64,000 bases of DNA from Ponticaulis sp. (GTDB taxonomy: Bacteria; Pseudomonadota; Alphaproteobacteria; Caulobacterales; Hyphomonadaceae). The notes beneath the pieces were generated by a model. It was not told where the DNA came from. It worked only from the letters and a program-made list of their open reading frames with translations, and searched no databases. The stretch covers positions 372,001 to 436,000 of the forward strand of contig NZLU01000046.1 of NCBI GenBank assembly GCA_002692725.1, written 5' to 3'. Shown piece by piece: positions 52,457-61,786 of the stretch. Each line of letters begins with the position of its first letter. Position 1 is the first letter of the stretch. The translations under genes were made by a program, and so were the position numbers.

Positions 52457-53164
52457 ATGTCAAACGACCTCACCAATTATCATCCGCGTCCCCTGCCCGG
52501 ATCTGAAATTCTGCATGGGCATTACGTCGTGCTGGCCCCATTCGATAAGGAAACCCATGGCTTCCAGCTTGGGCAGGTTCTGGTCGGTGGCAAAGCAGCA
52601 GGCACATGGGATTATATGCCGTTTGACTTCCAGGAAGCCGCCCATTTCGGCCATGACTTCGAAAAGATGATGATCGAAAAGGATTGGCTGACTTACACGA
52701 TCCTTGATCGCGAAACGACCCGGCCACTCGGCATGGCAAGCTATATGCGCCAGCGTCCTGAACATGGCTCGATCGAGGTCGGCTGTGTCGCGTTCAGTCC
52801 CGCCCTGCGCCGGACAATCGCCGCCACCGAAGCCATGTATCTCATGGCGGCTCATGTGTTCGACGATCTGCACTACCGCCGCTATGAATGGAAATGCCAC
52901 AACAAGAATACCGCGTCGAAAAATGCCGCCCTACGATTTGGCTTCCAGTTCGAAGGCGTTCACCGGAATGACATGGTGATGAAAGGGACAAGCCGCGACA
53001 CGGCCTGGTTCGCCATGACCGATGATGACTGGCCGGGCGTGAAAGCTGCCTTCAAACGCTGGCTCTCGCCGGACAATTTCGATGAGAACGGCCAACAGAA
53101 ATTACCATTATCCGCGCTTCAGGCGGCGCACGCACAGCATCCGCCTGAACAACAGCAACAATAG
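52457..53164 (+). CDS. RimJ/RimL-type GNAT acetyltransferase
   Basis: A 235-residue GNAT protein with MASYMRQRPEHGSIEVGCV, YLMAAHVFDDLHYRRYEWKC, KNAALRFGFQFEGVHRNDMV and WFAMTDDDW, a pattern widespread in proteobacteria and often annotated as a RimJ/RimL-like acetyltransferase. The C-terminus is glutamine-rich (PPEQQQQ). The substrate is unknown. It is two bases after hemB, so probably co-transcribed. Confidence 0.88.
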   Translation: MSNDLTNYHPRPLPGSEILHGHYVVLAPFDKETHGFQLGQVLVGGKAAGTWDYMPFDFQEAAHFGHDFEKMMIEKDWLTYTILDRETTRPLGMASYMRQRPEHGSIEVGCVAFSPALRRTIAATEAMYLMAAHVFDDLHYRRYEWKCHNKNTASKNAALRFGFQFEGVHRNDMVMKGTSRDTAWFAMTDDDWPGVKAAFKRWLSPDNFDENGQQKLPLSALQAAHAQHPPEQQQQ

Positions 53165-53181
53165 TCATTTGCTCACGGCAC

Positions 53182-54030
53182 TCAGGCCTGGACATTCACC
53201 ACCGTCCGACCGCGAACTTTGCCCTCTAGGATGGCATTTGCCAAATCCGGCACCTCGCCGAGCGTGATCTCATTGATCGTGCTTTCGAGCTTGCCCGGGT
53301 CCAGATCCGTTGCCAGTCGCTTCCATGCCATCAGACGTTTCTCGCGGCCAGCATTCACCGAATCAATCCCCGCCAACGTAACATTGCTCAGAATAAACGG
53401 CGCGACACTCCCGGGCAGATCAAGGCCCTGAGCCAGACCGCACGCCGCGACAACGCCCTCATATTTCGTCTGCGCCAGAACGTTGGCCAGCGTGTGACTG
53501 CCGACGGAATCCACAGCGCCCGCCCATTTCTCTGATCCGATGGGGCGTCCCGGCTCTGACAGCGTCTCCCGGTCCACAATATCAGTCGCACCAAGCGATT
53601 TCAGATACGCCGCCTCAGACGCACGTCCCGTTGAAGCCAGCACAGTATATCCGAGGCCGGATAGGATCGCGACGGAGATCGACCCAACCCCGCCATTTGC
53701 GCCGGTCACCAGAACGTCGCCCTTTTCCGGCACCAATCCGCCATGCTCCAGCGCCAGCACACACAGCATGGCAGTATATCCGGCTGTTCCAATGGCCATG
53801 GCATCCCGGGTGGAAAACGTTTCCGGTATCGGGATCACCCAGTCTGCAGGCACGCGCGCTTTTTCGGCATATCCGCCATTATGGGTCTGGCTCAGCCCAT
53901 AGCCATTCACCAGAACCTTGTCGCCGGGTTTGAAATTGAGACTGTCGGAGGCTTCCACCGAGCCCGCGAGATCAATCCCGCCAATCATTGGATAGCTCGC
54001 CATGATGCGCTTTCCGTTCAGCGCCAGCCC
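53182..54030 (-). pseudogene. AcuI-like quinone/acrylyl-CoA reductase, N-terminally truncated
   Basis: The C-terminal about 280 residues of a medium-chain dehydrogenase of the AcuI/YhdH type: SYPMIGGIDLAGSVEAS, KVLVNGYGLSQTHNGGYAEK, VLVTGANGGVGSISVAIL and the end VRGRTVVNV. Relatives have about 325-330 residues; the first about 45, with the catalytic TLNYKDGL segment, are missing. Homology starts abruptly at GLALNGKR (54030), where a fragment of an unrelated synthetase is joined. No good start codon exists at the junction; ATG 54003 would give a protein lacking part of the catalytic domain. Probably inactive. Confidence 0.75.
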
Positions 54031-54225
54031 AGCCCAGCGTTTGCACCTCGCCCAGCTCATTTTCACAGATAATCTCTGGATGGCCTGAGGCTTCAGCCGC
54101 CTCGACATGCCGAAGCGCTTCGCTTGCCAGATTTACGCTCGCGCCGCGAAACCACTCGCCGCCCGGCATCTGATCCTTGTACAAAACGCACTCATATGGC
54201 GTTGCAGATTGAACGCCCCGACAGA
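54028..54225 (-). pseudogene. Internal fragment of an acetoacetyl-CoA synthetase-like gene
   Basis: About 65 codons in a different frame from both neighbours read YKDQMPGGEWFRGASVNLAS, then EALRHVEAAEASGHPEIICE and NELGEVQTLGWA. This matches the early part of acetoacetyl-CoA synthetase-type AMP ligases (MPGA.WFPGA.LNYAE ... ELSWAELR). Nothing before or after belongs to such an enzyme, so this is an internal remnant between two deletion joints. Confidence 0.6.
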
Positions 54226-54458
54226 ACACAGCAACAGGCCGGACAGAACAAAATTTCGAGCGATGGATCATGACTGTCATGGCGGGCATAACTTGCGGGC
54301 GTCTTCCCCGTCAGCCGAACTTTTTCATTCTCATAATCATAGATCCAGAGCGTTCCGAGACGGTGACACAAAGAGCAATTGCATGCCGTCGCATCGCCCG
54401 GGTCGCCCTCATACTCCCAGCCCGTTGCTCCGCAATGACATTTGCCCGTCAGAATCAT
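54192..54458 (-). pseudogene. GFA family protein, C-terminally truncated
   Basis: The N-terminal part of a glutathione-dependent formaldehyde-activating (GFA/CENP-V) family protein: LTGKCHCGATGWEYEG, CNCSLCHRLGTLWIYDY and ILFCPACCCVL, carrying the zinc-binding cysteines; one CPxCGC position is altered to Cys. Homology ends near SGR, and the frame stops after about six unrelated codons, giving 88 residues where about 120-135 are usual. The start overlaps the DUF1801 stop by four bases (ATGA). The product might still fold, but the truncation fits the scar beside it. Confidence 0.65.
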
Positions 54459-54892
54459 TCCGGTTTCCAGTTCGGATATCTTGTTTTCATTTCGTCAAAC
54501 CCGGCTGTGATCAGTTCTTTCAGCACGTCCATATCCACATCAGCCAGCTTGTTGATATAGAGACACGACTTTCCAAGCTTGTACTTGCCGATCCGGTTCA
54601 GAATGTCTGAGTGATCGGTATAACCGGGCAGAACATAGACCACCATATTGGCCTTGCGCGGGCTGAACCCGGTCATAAGGAACTCACCTTCCCGACCGCT
54701 TTCATACTTATAATGATATCGCCCATAGCCGATCATGCTCGGCCCCCACATGCTGGGTTCAAGGCCCGTCACCTCAGTGAAGACATCAAGCAGGGTCTCG
54801 GCGTCCGCGCGTCGACCATCGTGTTCCACGTTGGCCACAAACGATTTCGGATCAACATCCGTTGCCTTGGTTTTATTCTCCGCCTTCGCCAT
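54455..54892 (-). CDS. DUF1801 family protein
   Basis: A 145-residue protein with WGPSMIGYGRYHYKYESGR, FSPRKANMVVYVLPGY and IGKYKLGKSCLYINKLADVD, the DUF1801 pattern of an SRPBCC-like small fold. The function is not known. It overlaps the end of the upstream dehydrogenase gene by 20 bases and the truncated GFA gene by four. Confidence 0.9.
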   Translation of the reverse strand: MAKAENKTKATDVDPKSFVANVEHDGRRADAETLLDVFTEVTGLEPSMWGPSMIGYGRYHYKYESGREGEFLMTGFSPRKANMVVYVLPGYTDHSDILNRIGKYKLGKSCLYINKLADVDMDVLKELITAGFDEMKTRYPNWKPE

Positions 54893-55775
54893 TCCCTGTC
54901 CCCCCCTTTGTCAGCCGGGCGATCAGGCTGGACGTATCCCATCGGCTGCCGCCCATATCCTGAACGTCAGCATAGAATTGGTCGACCAGCGCCGCCACAG
55001 GGAGTTTGGAGCCATTCGCCCGCGCCTCTTCAAGCGCAATCCGCAAATCCTTGCGCATCCAGTCTATCGCGAACCCATAGTCAAACTTGCCCTCAACCAT
55101 GGTCTGCCAGCGATTTTCCATCTGCCAGCTTTGTGCCGCGCCTTTTGAGATCGCTTCGATGACCTTAGCCGGATCGAGCCCCGCATTCTGCGCAAAGGCG
55201 AGGCCCTCAGACAGCCCCTGCACAATTCCGGCGATACAAATCTGATTGACCATTTTGGCCTGCTGACCTGCGCCCGGTCCGCCAATATGGGTTATTTGCT
55301 TGGCATAAGCCCGCATCACCGGTTCGGCCTTCTTGAAGGCTTCGTCCCGGCCACCGCACATAATAGTCAGCTGACCATTTTCAGCACCGGCCTGCCCGCC
55401 TGACACCGGCGCATCCACAAACAGAGCGCCCTTTTTGATCGCCGCCTCATCCAGTTGCCGAGCGAGATCTGCGCTCGCTGTGGTGTGATCAACCAACACC
55501 ATGCCGCCGCCCATGGTCGGCTGTAATTCAGCATAGACTGATTGAACGTCCGGATCGTCCCCCAGACACGAAAACACAAATTCCGATCCAAATGCCGCCT
55601 GTGCCGGATCGTTGGCAATATTTGCCTTTTTCGATCCAACCGCCTCAAGCCAGGCTTCAGACTTTGCTTGCGTTCGGTTCCACACCACGACCTTGTGACC
55701 AGCTTTCACCAGATAGCGAGCCATAGGCGCACCCATCACGCCAAGGCCAAGAAAACTGCATCGGGCCATGGTCAC
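54873..55775 (-). CDS. 3-hydroxyisobutyrate dehydrogenase-like NAD(P) oxidoreductase
   Basis: A 300-residue beta-hydroxyacid dehydrogenase. The Rossmann motif is FLGLGVMGAPMARYL, the substrate motif is FVDAPVSGGQAGAENGQL, and the catalytic Lys is in GAGQQAKMVNQ. It could be 3-hydroxyisobutyrate dehydrogenase (valine catabolism) or a tartronate-semialdehyde-type reductase; the valine enzymes encoded at 48.5-50.7 kb favour the first. The start is GTG 55775, overlapping the upstream stop, or ATG 55769. Confidence 0.88.
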   Translation of the reverse strand: MTMARCSFLGLGVMGAPMARYLVKAGHKVVVWNRTQAKSEAWLEAVGSKKANIANDPAQAAFGSEFVFSCLGDDPDVQSVYAELQPTMGGGMVLVDHTTASADLARQLDEAAIKKGALFVDAPVSGGQAGAENGQLTIMCGGRDEAFKKAEPVMRAYAKQITHIGGPGAGQQAKMVNQICIAGIVQGLSEGLAFAQNAGLDPAKVIEAISKGAAQSWQMENRWQTMVEGKFDYGFAIDWMRKDLRIALEEARANGSKLPVAALVDQFYADVQDMGGSRWDTSSLIARLTKGGTGNGEGGE

Positions 55776-56281
55776 TCACTCCCTGAGGTCAGCGGCACAT
55801 ATCCGCCTTTGAAAAATCCGAGCGCGCTTCCTGTTTCCGACCGAAACGACTTCACGCCGCCGAATATCACAATGTGGTCGCCCGCTTTCTGTCGCCACAA
55901 CGTCTCACACACCATGCTCGCCAACCCGCCTGTAAAAACGGGCGTTTTCCGCCAGTCCCGCGCTTGTTGATCCTCCGGCAGTGTCGCCGTCATGTCTTTT
56001 GCGAACTGACGGGCATAGTCCTGTTGATCCTCACGCAGAATATTCACCGAAAACGTCTCGGACTCGACAAAAAAATCTCGCCGATCAGACTGAAGATCGA
56101 TCGACCAGAGAATAATTGGCGGATGCAGCGACACGCTCGAAAAACTGTTTGCCGTAATGCCCCGCACAATTCCGTCAGCAGTTTCTGTCAGCATCACACA
56201 GACGCCGGTGCCGAAACAGCCCAGCGCATCCCGATAGGCCCGTGTGTCAAACACCGTTTCTGTTGATTTATCAGTGTTCAT
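55772..56281 (-). CDS. Flavin reductase family protein
   Basis: A 169-residue FMN-binding split-barrel protein (flavin reductase-like). It shows FGTGVCVMLTE, RGITANSFSSVSLHPPIILW, DFFVESETFSVNIL and GDHIVIFGGVKSF, the standard motifs. Such proteins supply reduced flavin to monooxygenases; no partner oxygenase is adjacent. It is the first gene of the minus-strand run and is divergent from motB. Confidence 0.92.
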   Translation of the reverse strand: MNTDKSTETVFDTRAYRDALGCFGTGVCVMLTETADGIVRGITANSFSSVSLHPPIILWSIDLQSDRRDFFVESETFSVNILREDQQDYARQFAKDMTATLPEDQQARDWRKTPVFTGGLASMVCETLWRQKAGDHIVIFGGVKSFRSETGSALGFFKGGYVPLTSGSE

Positions 56282-56342
56282 CCACTCTGCCTTAACTCTA
56301 AACTGCTAGGAATTCGTCTCCAGAAGAGAGACATGTCACACC

Positions 56343-57260
56343 ATGGCGGGCAATCAACCTATCGTCATAAAAAAGGTCAAAAAGGTTTCTGGCGGCGGTC
56401 ATCATGGCGGCGCCTGGAAAGTGGCCTATGCCGATTTTGTGACCGCGATGATGGCGTTTTTCCTGCTCATGTGGCTCATCAATACCACCAGTCCCGAACA
56501 AAAACGCGGCATCGCCGACTATTTCGCACCGGCTGCGGTTTCATCCTCTACGTCGGGTACAGGCGGCGTACTGGGCGGCACAGCCATTTCGACCGAAGGC
56601 TCGCGGTCTCAGGGATCAAAATCTATCATTGAACAATTATCGCCGGAAACCCCTCGGACGATTTCACGTGATCGTCAGGAAATCCGGGATCCGAAAGCAG
56701 CCATTCAGCGGGTCAATCTGGAGGTGTCCGAAGATGCGCTTCAGGCGGCGCTCGCCATTCGCGAGCGCGCTGAGTTTGAACGCGCTGAACAGTCTCTCCG
56801 TCAGGCCATTGAAAGCATGCCGGAACTGGCAGAGCTGTCTAAACAGCTTATTATCGACCAAACACCTGAAGGTCTGCGCATCCAGCTGGTCGACCAAGAG
56901 GGTCGCTCCATGTTCGAACCGGGCTCATCGCGCCCGAATTCCCGTGCCATTCGACTCATGGAAGCCATCACGCCGATTATTGCGCGCCTGCCGAATCGTC
57001 TGTCCATTTCAGGGCACACCGACCGGAGAGGCAGCACGGATCCTGATTATTCCAATTGGGAACTCTCGTCAGATCGCGCGAACGCGTCTCGTCGCATTCT
57101 CGCAGAAAATGGCGTCATGCCAGATCGTTTCGCCCGAGTCTCTGGCAAAGCGGGGTCTGAACCTCTCTATCCTGACGATCCTGACTTGCCAGGTAATCGA
57201 CGTATCAGCATAGTCCTCCTTCGGGAGGCACCTGTCCTCCCGCCTGAACACGAGCTTTAA
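56343..57260 (+). CDS. motB: Flagellar motor protein MotB
   Basis: MotB anchors the stator to peptidoglycan and forms the proton channel with MotA. The 305-residue product has one membrane helix with the essential Asp31 in AYADFVTAMMAFFLLMWLIN and a plug/linker region. The C-terminal OmpA-like domain carries ISGHTDRRGSTDPDYSNWEL and LPGNRRISIVLL. motA is not adjacent, as is often seen in this group. Confidence 0.95.
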   Translation: MAGNQPIVIKKVKKVSGGGHHGGAWKVAYADFVTAMMAFFLLMWLINTTSPEQKRGIADYFAPAAVSSSTSGTGGVLGGTAISTEGSRSQGSKSIIEQLSPETPRTISRDRQEIRDPKAAIQRVNLEVSEDALQAALAIRERAEFERAEQSLRQAIESMPELAELSKQLIIDQTPEGLRIQLVDQEGRSMFEPGSSRPNSRAIRLMEAITPIIARLPNRLSISGHTDRRGSTDPDYSNWELSSDRANASRRILAENGVMPDRFARVSGKAGSEPLYPDDPDLPGNRRISIVLLREAPVLPPEHEL

Positions 57261-57316
57261 CCCAAAAAAAAGCTCAGGCCTTCAGGACGTAAGGTCGTTT
57301 GACCGTGGGAGAGAAC

Positions 57317-59161
57317 ATGCTGGCGGACCTAGCCGCAAACTGGCCGATGATCGTGAGTGTGATCGTCGTCATTGGTGCGATTTATTTCTATACACGTGAT
57401 AAATATCCGATGGAGCTGGTCTCCATTACCGTGCTCTGTGTTCTACTCGTCGTTTTCTATTTCCAGGAGTTCATTCCCCATCGCGGTGAAAGCCTGTCTC
57501 CCGAGGAATTGCTATCCGGCTTCGGCAATCCGGCACTGATCACAATCATGGCTCTGCTCGTTGTCGGGCAAGGCCTGTTCCAGACCGGTGCACTGGATGG
57601 CCCGTCGCGCTTCATGATGTCATCTTATGATGCGCGCCCTTTCCTGACGCTGATCGCTGCTTTCACAGCCGTATTCGTCACCTCGGCCTTCATCAACAAT
57701 ACGCCGGTCGTTGTGATGTTTCTGCCAATCATGGCGGCCTTCGCCGAGAAAATGAGACTCTCACCGTCCAAACTCATGCAGCCTCTGAGCTTCATTTCCG
57801 TCTTTGCCGGGATGACGACGCTGATTGGTACATCAACCAACCTTCTCGCTGCCGACATCTATCGATCAACAGAAGGCGTCTCGCTCGGCTTTTTTGAGCT
57901 GGCCCCCGTCGGTCTCATCCTCGCAGCCGCGGGCGTGATCTATATGGTTTTCGCCTCGCGTTTCCTCTTGCCTAACCGCGAAGGACTTGAGGCCAGTCTC
58001 GTATCGCGCTCTGGCAGGCAATTCATCGCGCAGATTGCCGTGACGGAAGGAAATCCGCTCGTCGGTCAGACCGCGATTGCGGGCATGTTCCCCGATCTGG
58101 CTGAAATGACCGTTCGGATGATCCAGCGAGGAGAGAGCTCCTTTCTTCCGCCATTTGATGACGTTACTCTGCAAGCTGGCGACATGCTGATCGTTGCGGC
58201 GACCCGGAAGACACTGACCGACACTTTAGCCTCTCAACCAGACTTGTTGCGCCAGATGTGGCAGGCCAAGGACGGCGCGACTGACGAGGATGGCAATACC
58301 ACGCCGCGTCTTTTGTTGATCGAAGCGGTCGTGGCTCCCGGCTCCCGCATGATCGGGCGTGCGATTGAGCAACTCGGCTTCCGTCGTCTCACCAACACCC
58401 TCGTGCTCGGCGTACAGCGCCGCTCCCGCATGATCCGCGCACGTCTTGGCGATATACGTCTCGAAGCCGGCGACACGCTCCTCCTATGCGGGCCATCCGC
58501 CTCTTTCAAGGATCTCCGCGTCAGTCGCGATTTACTCTTGCTTGAATGGTCTCAGGTCGAGCTTCCGGTCACCGAAAAAAGCCACATCTCGCGCATCATC
58601 ACACTGGGCTTAGTCATCGCTGCTGCCACTGGTGCGCTCGACATTCTTCACGCCTCCGTGCTCGGCGCGGTCGCCATGATCATCACCGGATGTCTGAACA
58701 TCCGGCAGGCCGCCCGCTCGCTCGATCTTCGTATTTTCACCCTCATTGCTGCCGCTATCGCCATGGGCATGGCGCTCGACAAATCCGGAGCAGCCCTCAC
58801 ACTTGCCCAGGGCGTGGTCGACCTTGTTTCTCCGTTTGGCACTCTTGCTGTTTTGTCCATCCTGTTTCTTCTTGTCGCAGTCATGACGAATGTTCTGTCG
58901 AACTCCGCGACAGCGGTCCTCTTCACACCGATTGCAATTTCAGCGGCTAAACTCCTGGGCGTGGACCCGAAACCCTTTGTTTTAGCAGTCATTTATGCCG
59001 CAAACTGTTGCTTCGCGACCCCGATCGCTTATCAGACCAATCTTCTTGTCATGGGCCCGGGCCACTACCGCTTCATGGACTATCTCAAATTTGGCGGACC
59101 ACTTGTTATCGTTATCTGGATAGCCTTCACGGTTATTGCGCCTTTTCGCTTCAGTCTCTGA
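57317..59161 (+). CDS. SLC13-family permease with TrkA-C domains
   Basis: A 614-residue membrane transporter of the divalent anion/Na+ symporter family. N- and C-terminal membrane halves (each with several helices) flank two soluble TrkA-C domains in the middle (GNPLVGQTAIAG to VAATRKTL, and GSRMIGRAIEQL to LLLCGPSASF). Conserved permease features are FGNPALITIMALLVVGQGL, AFINNTPVVVMFLP, and SNSATAVLFTPIAI near the end. The substrate may be sulfate, thiosulfate or a dicarboxylate; this cannot be decided. ATG 57317 follows GGGAGAG. Confidence 0.92.
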   Translation: MLADLAANWPMIVSVIVVIGAIYFYTRDKYPMELVSITVLCVLLVVFYFQEFIPHRGESLSPEELLSGFGNPALITIMALLVVGQGLFQTGALDGPSRFMMSSYDARPFLTLIAAFTAVFVTSAFINNTPVVVMFLPIMAAFAEKMRLSPSKLMQPLSFISVFAGMTTLIGTSTNLLAADIYRSTEGVSLGFFELAPVGLILAAAGVIYMVFASRFLLPNREGLEASLVSRSGRQFIAQIAVTEGNPLVGQTAIAGMFPDLAEMTVRMIQRGESSFLPPFDDVTLQAGDMLIVAATRKTLTDTLASQPDLLRQMWQAKDGATDEDGNTTPRLLLIEAVVAPGSRMIGRAIEQLGFRRLTNTLVLGVQRRSRMIRARLGDIRLEAGDTLLLCGPSASFKDLRVSRDLLLLEWSQVELPVTEKSHISRIITLGLVIAAATGALDILHASVLGAVAMIITGCLNIRQAARSLDLRIFTLIAAAIAMGMALDKSGAALTLAQGVVDLVSPFGTLAVLSILFLLVAVMTNVLSNSATAVLFTPIAISAAKLLGVDPKPFVLAVIYAANCCFATPIAYQTNLLVMGPGHYRFMDYLKFGGPLVIVIWIAFTVIAPFRFSL

Positions 59162-59178
59162 GTGTCATAGTCGGTGAT

Positions 59179-59937
59179 ATGAAGATCATTGATTCTCCCG
59201 CAGTCCGTGGCATCGCGAATCGTCAACTCCGGTTTTACATGACGAACCCCGCGCCTTGCCCGTATCTGGAAGGCAAGTCAGAACGCAAAGTCTTCACCAA
59301 TCTGGCCGTCTCTGACGCAGAGCTTCTGCATGATGCTTTATCCCATTCCGGGTTCCGCCGATCGCAATCCATAGCCTATCGACCAGCCTGCACGGCCTGC
59401 AATGCCTGCCGGGCGACACGCATTCCCGTAGCAGACTTTTCGCCCACGAAGCGCTGGCGGCGGGTCCTCAAAAAGAATGCCTCGCTTATCCGCGAACCCA
59501 AACGCCCGACGGCGACACGCGAGCAATACAATCTCCTGAAACGCTATCTGGATGGTCGCCATGCTCATGGCGGCATGGCCGGCATGAATTTGCGCGACTA
59601 TGTCAGCATGGTTGAAGGCTCGCCTGTGCCCACCGTCGTCTTTGAATATCGCGAAGGCCCGGAGCCAGACTCAACCCTTATTGCCGCCGCCCTGGTCGAT
59701 GTTCTGAAAGATGGCCTCTCTATGGTCTATTCCTTCTTCGAGCCGGAACGCGCGACTCAGAGCATGGGTAATTTCATCATTCTCGATCACATTGCCTATG
59801 CTCAGGAACTGAACCTCGACTATGTCTATCTTGGCTATTGGGTCGAGAGCAGCCCGAAAATGGGCTATAAGGCGGACTTCCGGCCACTCGAAATACTGGA
59901 CGGTGACGAGTGGCGCATATTAGAAGACGAAGCATAG
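59179..59937 (+). CDS. bpt: Aspartate/glutamate leucyltransferase Bpt
   Basis: Bpt adds leucine from Leu-tRNA to proteins starting with Asp or Glu, creating degrons for ClpS-ClpAP (both encoded near 40-43 kb). The 252-residue product has the family start with FYMTNPAPCPYLEGKSERKV, the cysteine cluster PACTACNACRATRIPV, and YLGYWVESSPKMGYKADFRP near the end. It starts 17 bases after the permease stop. Confidence 0.95.
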   Translation: MKIIDSPAVRGIANRQLRFYMTNPAPCPYLEGKSERKVFTNLAVSDAELLHDALSHSGFRRSQSIAYRPACTACNACRATRIPVADFSPTKRWRRVLKKNASLIREPKRPTATREQYNLLKRYLDGRHAHGGMAGMNLRDYVSMVEGSPVPTVVFEYREGPEPDSTLIAAALVDVLKDGLSMVYSFFEPERATQSMGNFIILDHIAYAQELNLDYVYLGYWVESSPKMGYKADFRPLEILDGDEWRILEDEA

Positions 59938-59990
59938 TTTCGCGCAACTGACCGAAAAGAGTCAGCCCAGTCCGGCATCGGGGAGGTGTT

Positions 59991-61112
59991 ATGATCAATC
60001 GCCGCAATCTTATCGGTGCAGGCCTGCTCGGCGCAGGTGGCGCAGCCGCGGCATTCGCAAACCCGGAAAAAGCCGCAGATCTGGCTGCGCCGGCGGTCAG
60101 CCGCAATCGCCGCCGCTTCAATATGGTCACCACCTGGCCCAAAGGCCTTCCTGGCCTTGGTGAGGCCGCCGAACGCGTGGCCCAGCGTATTCAGACCATG
60201 TCCGAAGGTCTGATAGAGGTGAAAGTCTTCGCGGCCGGAGAGCTCGTCCCGGCGTTTGAGAGCTTTGATGCCGTGGCAAACGGCTCTGCCGACATGTATC
60301 ACGGCGCTGAATATTACTGGACCGCCAAATCCACCGCCTACCCCTTCTTCACTGCTGTGCCTTTCGGAATGACCGCTCAGGAACTTATGGGCTGGATCGA
60401 TTTTGGTGGCGGGCAGGAACTCTGGGATGAGCTCTCTGCGCAATACGGCATCAAATCCATTCAGGCGGCCAATACAGGCCATCAAATGGGTGGCTGGTTC
60501 CGTAAGGAAATCAACTCGCTGGATGATCTGGTCGGACTTCAGATGCGCATTCCCGGACAGGGCGGCGATGTCCTGCGCGCGCTTGGCGGGTCTGCGAAGG
60601 CGCTTCCGGGCGGCGAAATTTATCAGGCACTCCAGACCGGAAACATCGACGCCACTGAATGGGTCGGTCCGTGGAATGACTACACGCTCGGCTTTTATCG
60701 CGAGGCCCCTTATTATTATGGCCCCGGCTTCCACGAGCCCGGTGCATCCCTCGCAGTCGGGATGAATCTCCGCGTCTGGAACGATCTCACCCCCGGCGAA
60801 AAGGCAATCGTCAAAGCCGCCTGCGAAAGCGTGAACCACACCTCACTCGGCGAATTCACCCATTTCAACGCCATGTATCTCGACATTCTTCAGCGCGAAC
60901 ATGATGTCCGGCTGCGCTCTTTCCCGGATGATGTGGTGAAAGCCATGTCCGAAGCCTCCCGCGACGTGCGCGCCGCCTCAGGTCGTGATGGGCTGGAAAA
61001 ACGCATCTATGAAAGCTTTGAAGAAAGCCTTCGCAAAATGCGCGACTGGGCAGCCGTGTCCGATGGCCCGTATTACGCCGCCCGCCAACTCGGCGCAGAA
61101 GCTGGCAGCTAG
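59991..61112 (+). CDS. TRAP transporter substrate-binding protein (DctP family)
   Basis: A 373-residue periplasmic binding protein. The N-terminus has a Tat-type signal (NRRNLIGAGLLGAGGAAAAF), unusual among solute-binding proteins but common in this TakP/COG4663 subgroup. The binding core has FNMVTTWPKGLPGLGEAAER, ADMYHGAEYYWTAKS, MRIPGQGGDVLRALGGSAKA and NIDATEWVGPWNDY, consistent with keto- or hydroxy-carboxylates bound via a metal ion. It is the first gene of a three-gene TRAP operon. Confidence 0.94.
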   Translation: MINRRNLIGAGLLGAGGAAAAFANPEKAADLAAPAVSRNRRRFNMVTTWPKGLPGLGEAAERVAQRIQTMSEGLIEVKVFAAGELVPAFESFDAVANGSADMYHGAEYYWTAKSTAYPFFTAVPFGMTAQELMGWIDFGGGQELWDELSAQYGIKSIQAANTGHQMGGWFRKEINSLDDLVGLQMRIPGQGGDVLRALGGSAKALPGGEIYQALQTGNIDATEWVGPWNDYTLGFYREAPYYYGPGFHEPGASLAVGMNLRVWNDLTPGEKAIVKAACESVNHTSLGEFTHFNAMYLDILQREHDVRLRSFPDDVVKAMSEASRDVRAASGRDGLEKRIYESFEESLRKMRDWAAVSDGPYYAARQLGAEAGS

Positions 61113-61120
61113 TCTCTGTT

Positions 61121-61786
61121 ATGGACCTTCAGGACATATTCCTTCTTTTCGGCCGATATCTGAACTGGTTGGGTCTGGGCCTATCCGTTCTGCTTCTCTT
61201 GCCCTTAGTGACACTGATCCTGCCCGATCTCGTGCACAAACCCTCCCGTGGCCTATCCGAATTCATCGACCGGCTGACAGGCATCGCACTTGAGATCTCG
61301 ATTTTCGCCGCGATGTTTCTTGTGCTGATCCAGCTGACTGCCGTGCTGGCATCCTATGCAATGGGCCTGTCATTCACCTGGCTGTCAGAGCTCGTGATCT
61401 ATGGGTTTGCCACACTCTTCATGTTTGGCAGTGCTGTCGCCTTGCGAAACAGCGCTCATGTTCGCGTTGATATTTTCCGACCGCGCTTTGGTGAAACCGG
61501 GCGCAACTGGATCGAGCTGACCGGCATATATCTCTTTCTCTTCCCCATCATGATCCGCATTCTCCAGACCGGCGAACAAGGCCTCACCCGTGCATGGACC
61601 ATCTTTGAAGGCTCGCGCGAGACCGATGGCCTGCCCATCCTCTTTCTTTTCAAGACGCTGCTGCCAATCTTCGCGATCCTGATGATTGTTCAGGGCCTGT
61701 CAGAAGCGCTCAAAGCCGCGCTTCGCCTGACAGGGCATCTCGAGCCGCAAACACCTCAGAGCGAAGGAGCGGGTCATGGAGCTTGA
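61121..61786 (+). CDS. TRAP transporter small permease (DctQ family)
   Basis: A 221-residue small subunit with four membrane segments, including ISIFAAMFLVLIQLTAVLAS, LVIYGFATLFMFGSAVALRN (followed by VRVDIF) and LLPIFAILMIVQGL. The length and the segment spacing match COG4665. It overlaps the large permease gene by 11 bases, which supports coupled translation. Confidence 0.9.
   Translation: MDLQDIFLLFGRYLNWLGLGLSVLLLLPLVTLILPDLVHKPSRGLSEFIDRLTGIALEISIFAAMFLVLIQLTAVLASYAMGLSFTWLSELVIYGFATLFMFGSAVALRNSAHVRVDIFRPRFGETGRNWIELTGIYLFLFPIMIRILQTGEQGLTRAWTIFEGSRETDGLPILFLFKTLLPIFAILMIVQGLSEALKAALRLTGHLEPQTPQSEGAGHGA

Noticed and set aside
57252-57277. GAGCTTT/AAAGCTC hairpin after motB as a terminator
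   Set aside because: No T-run follows and the loop is A-rich; it probably forms only weakly.
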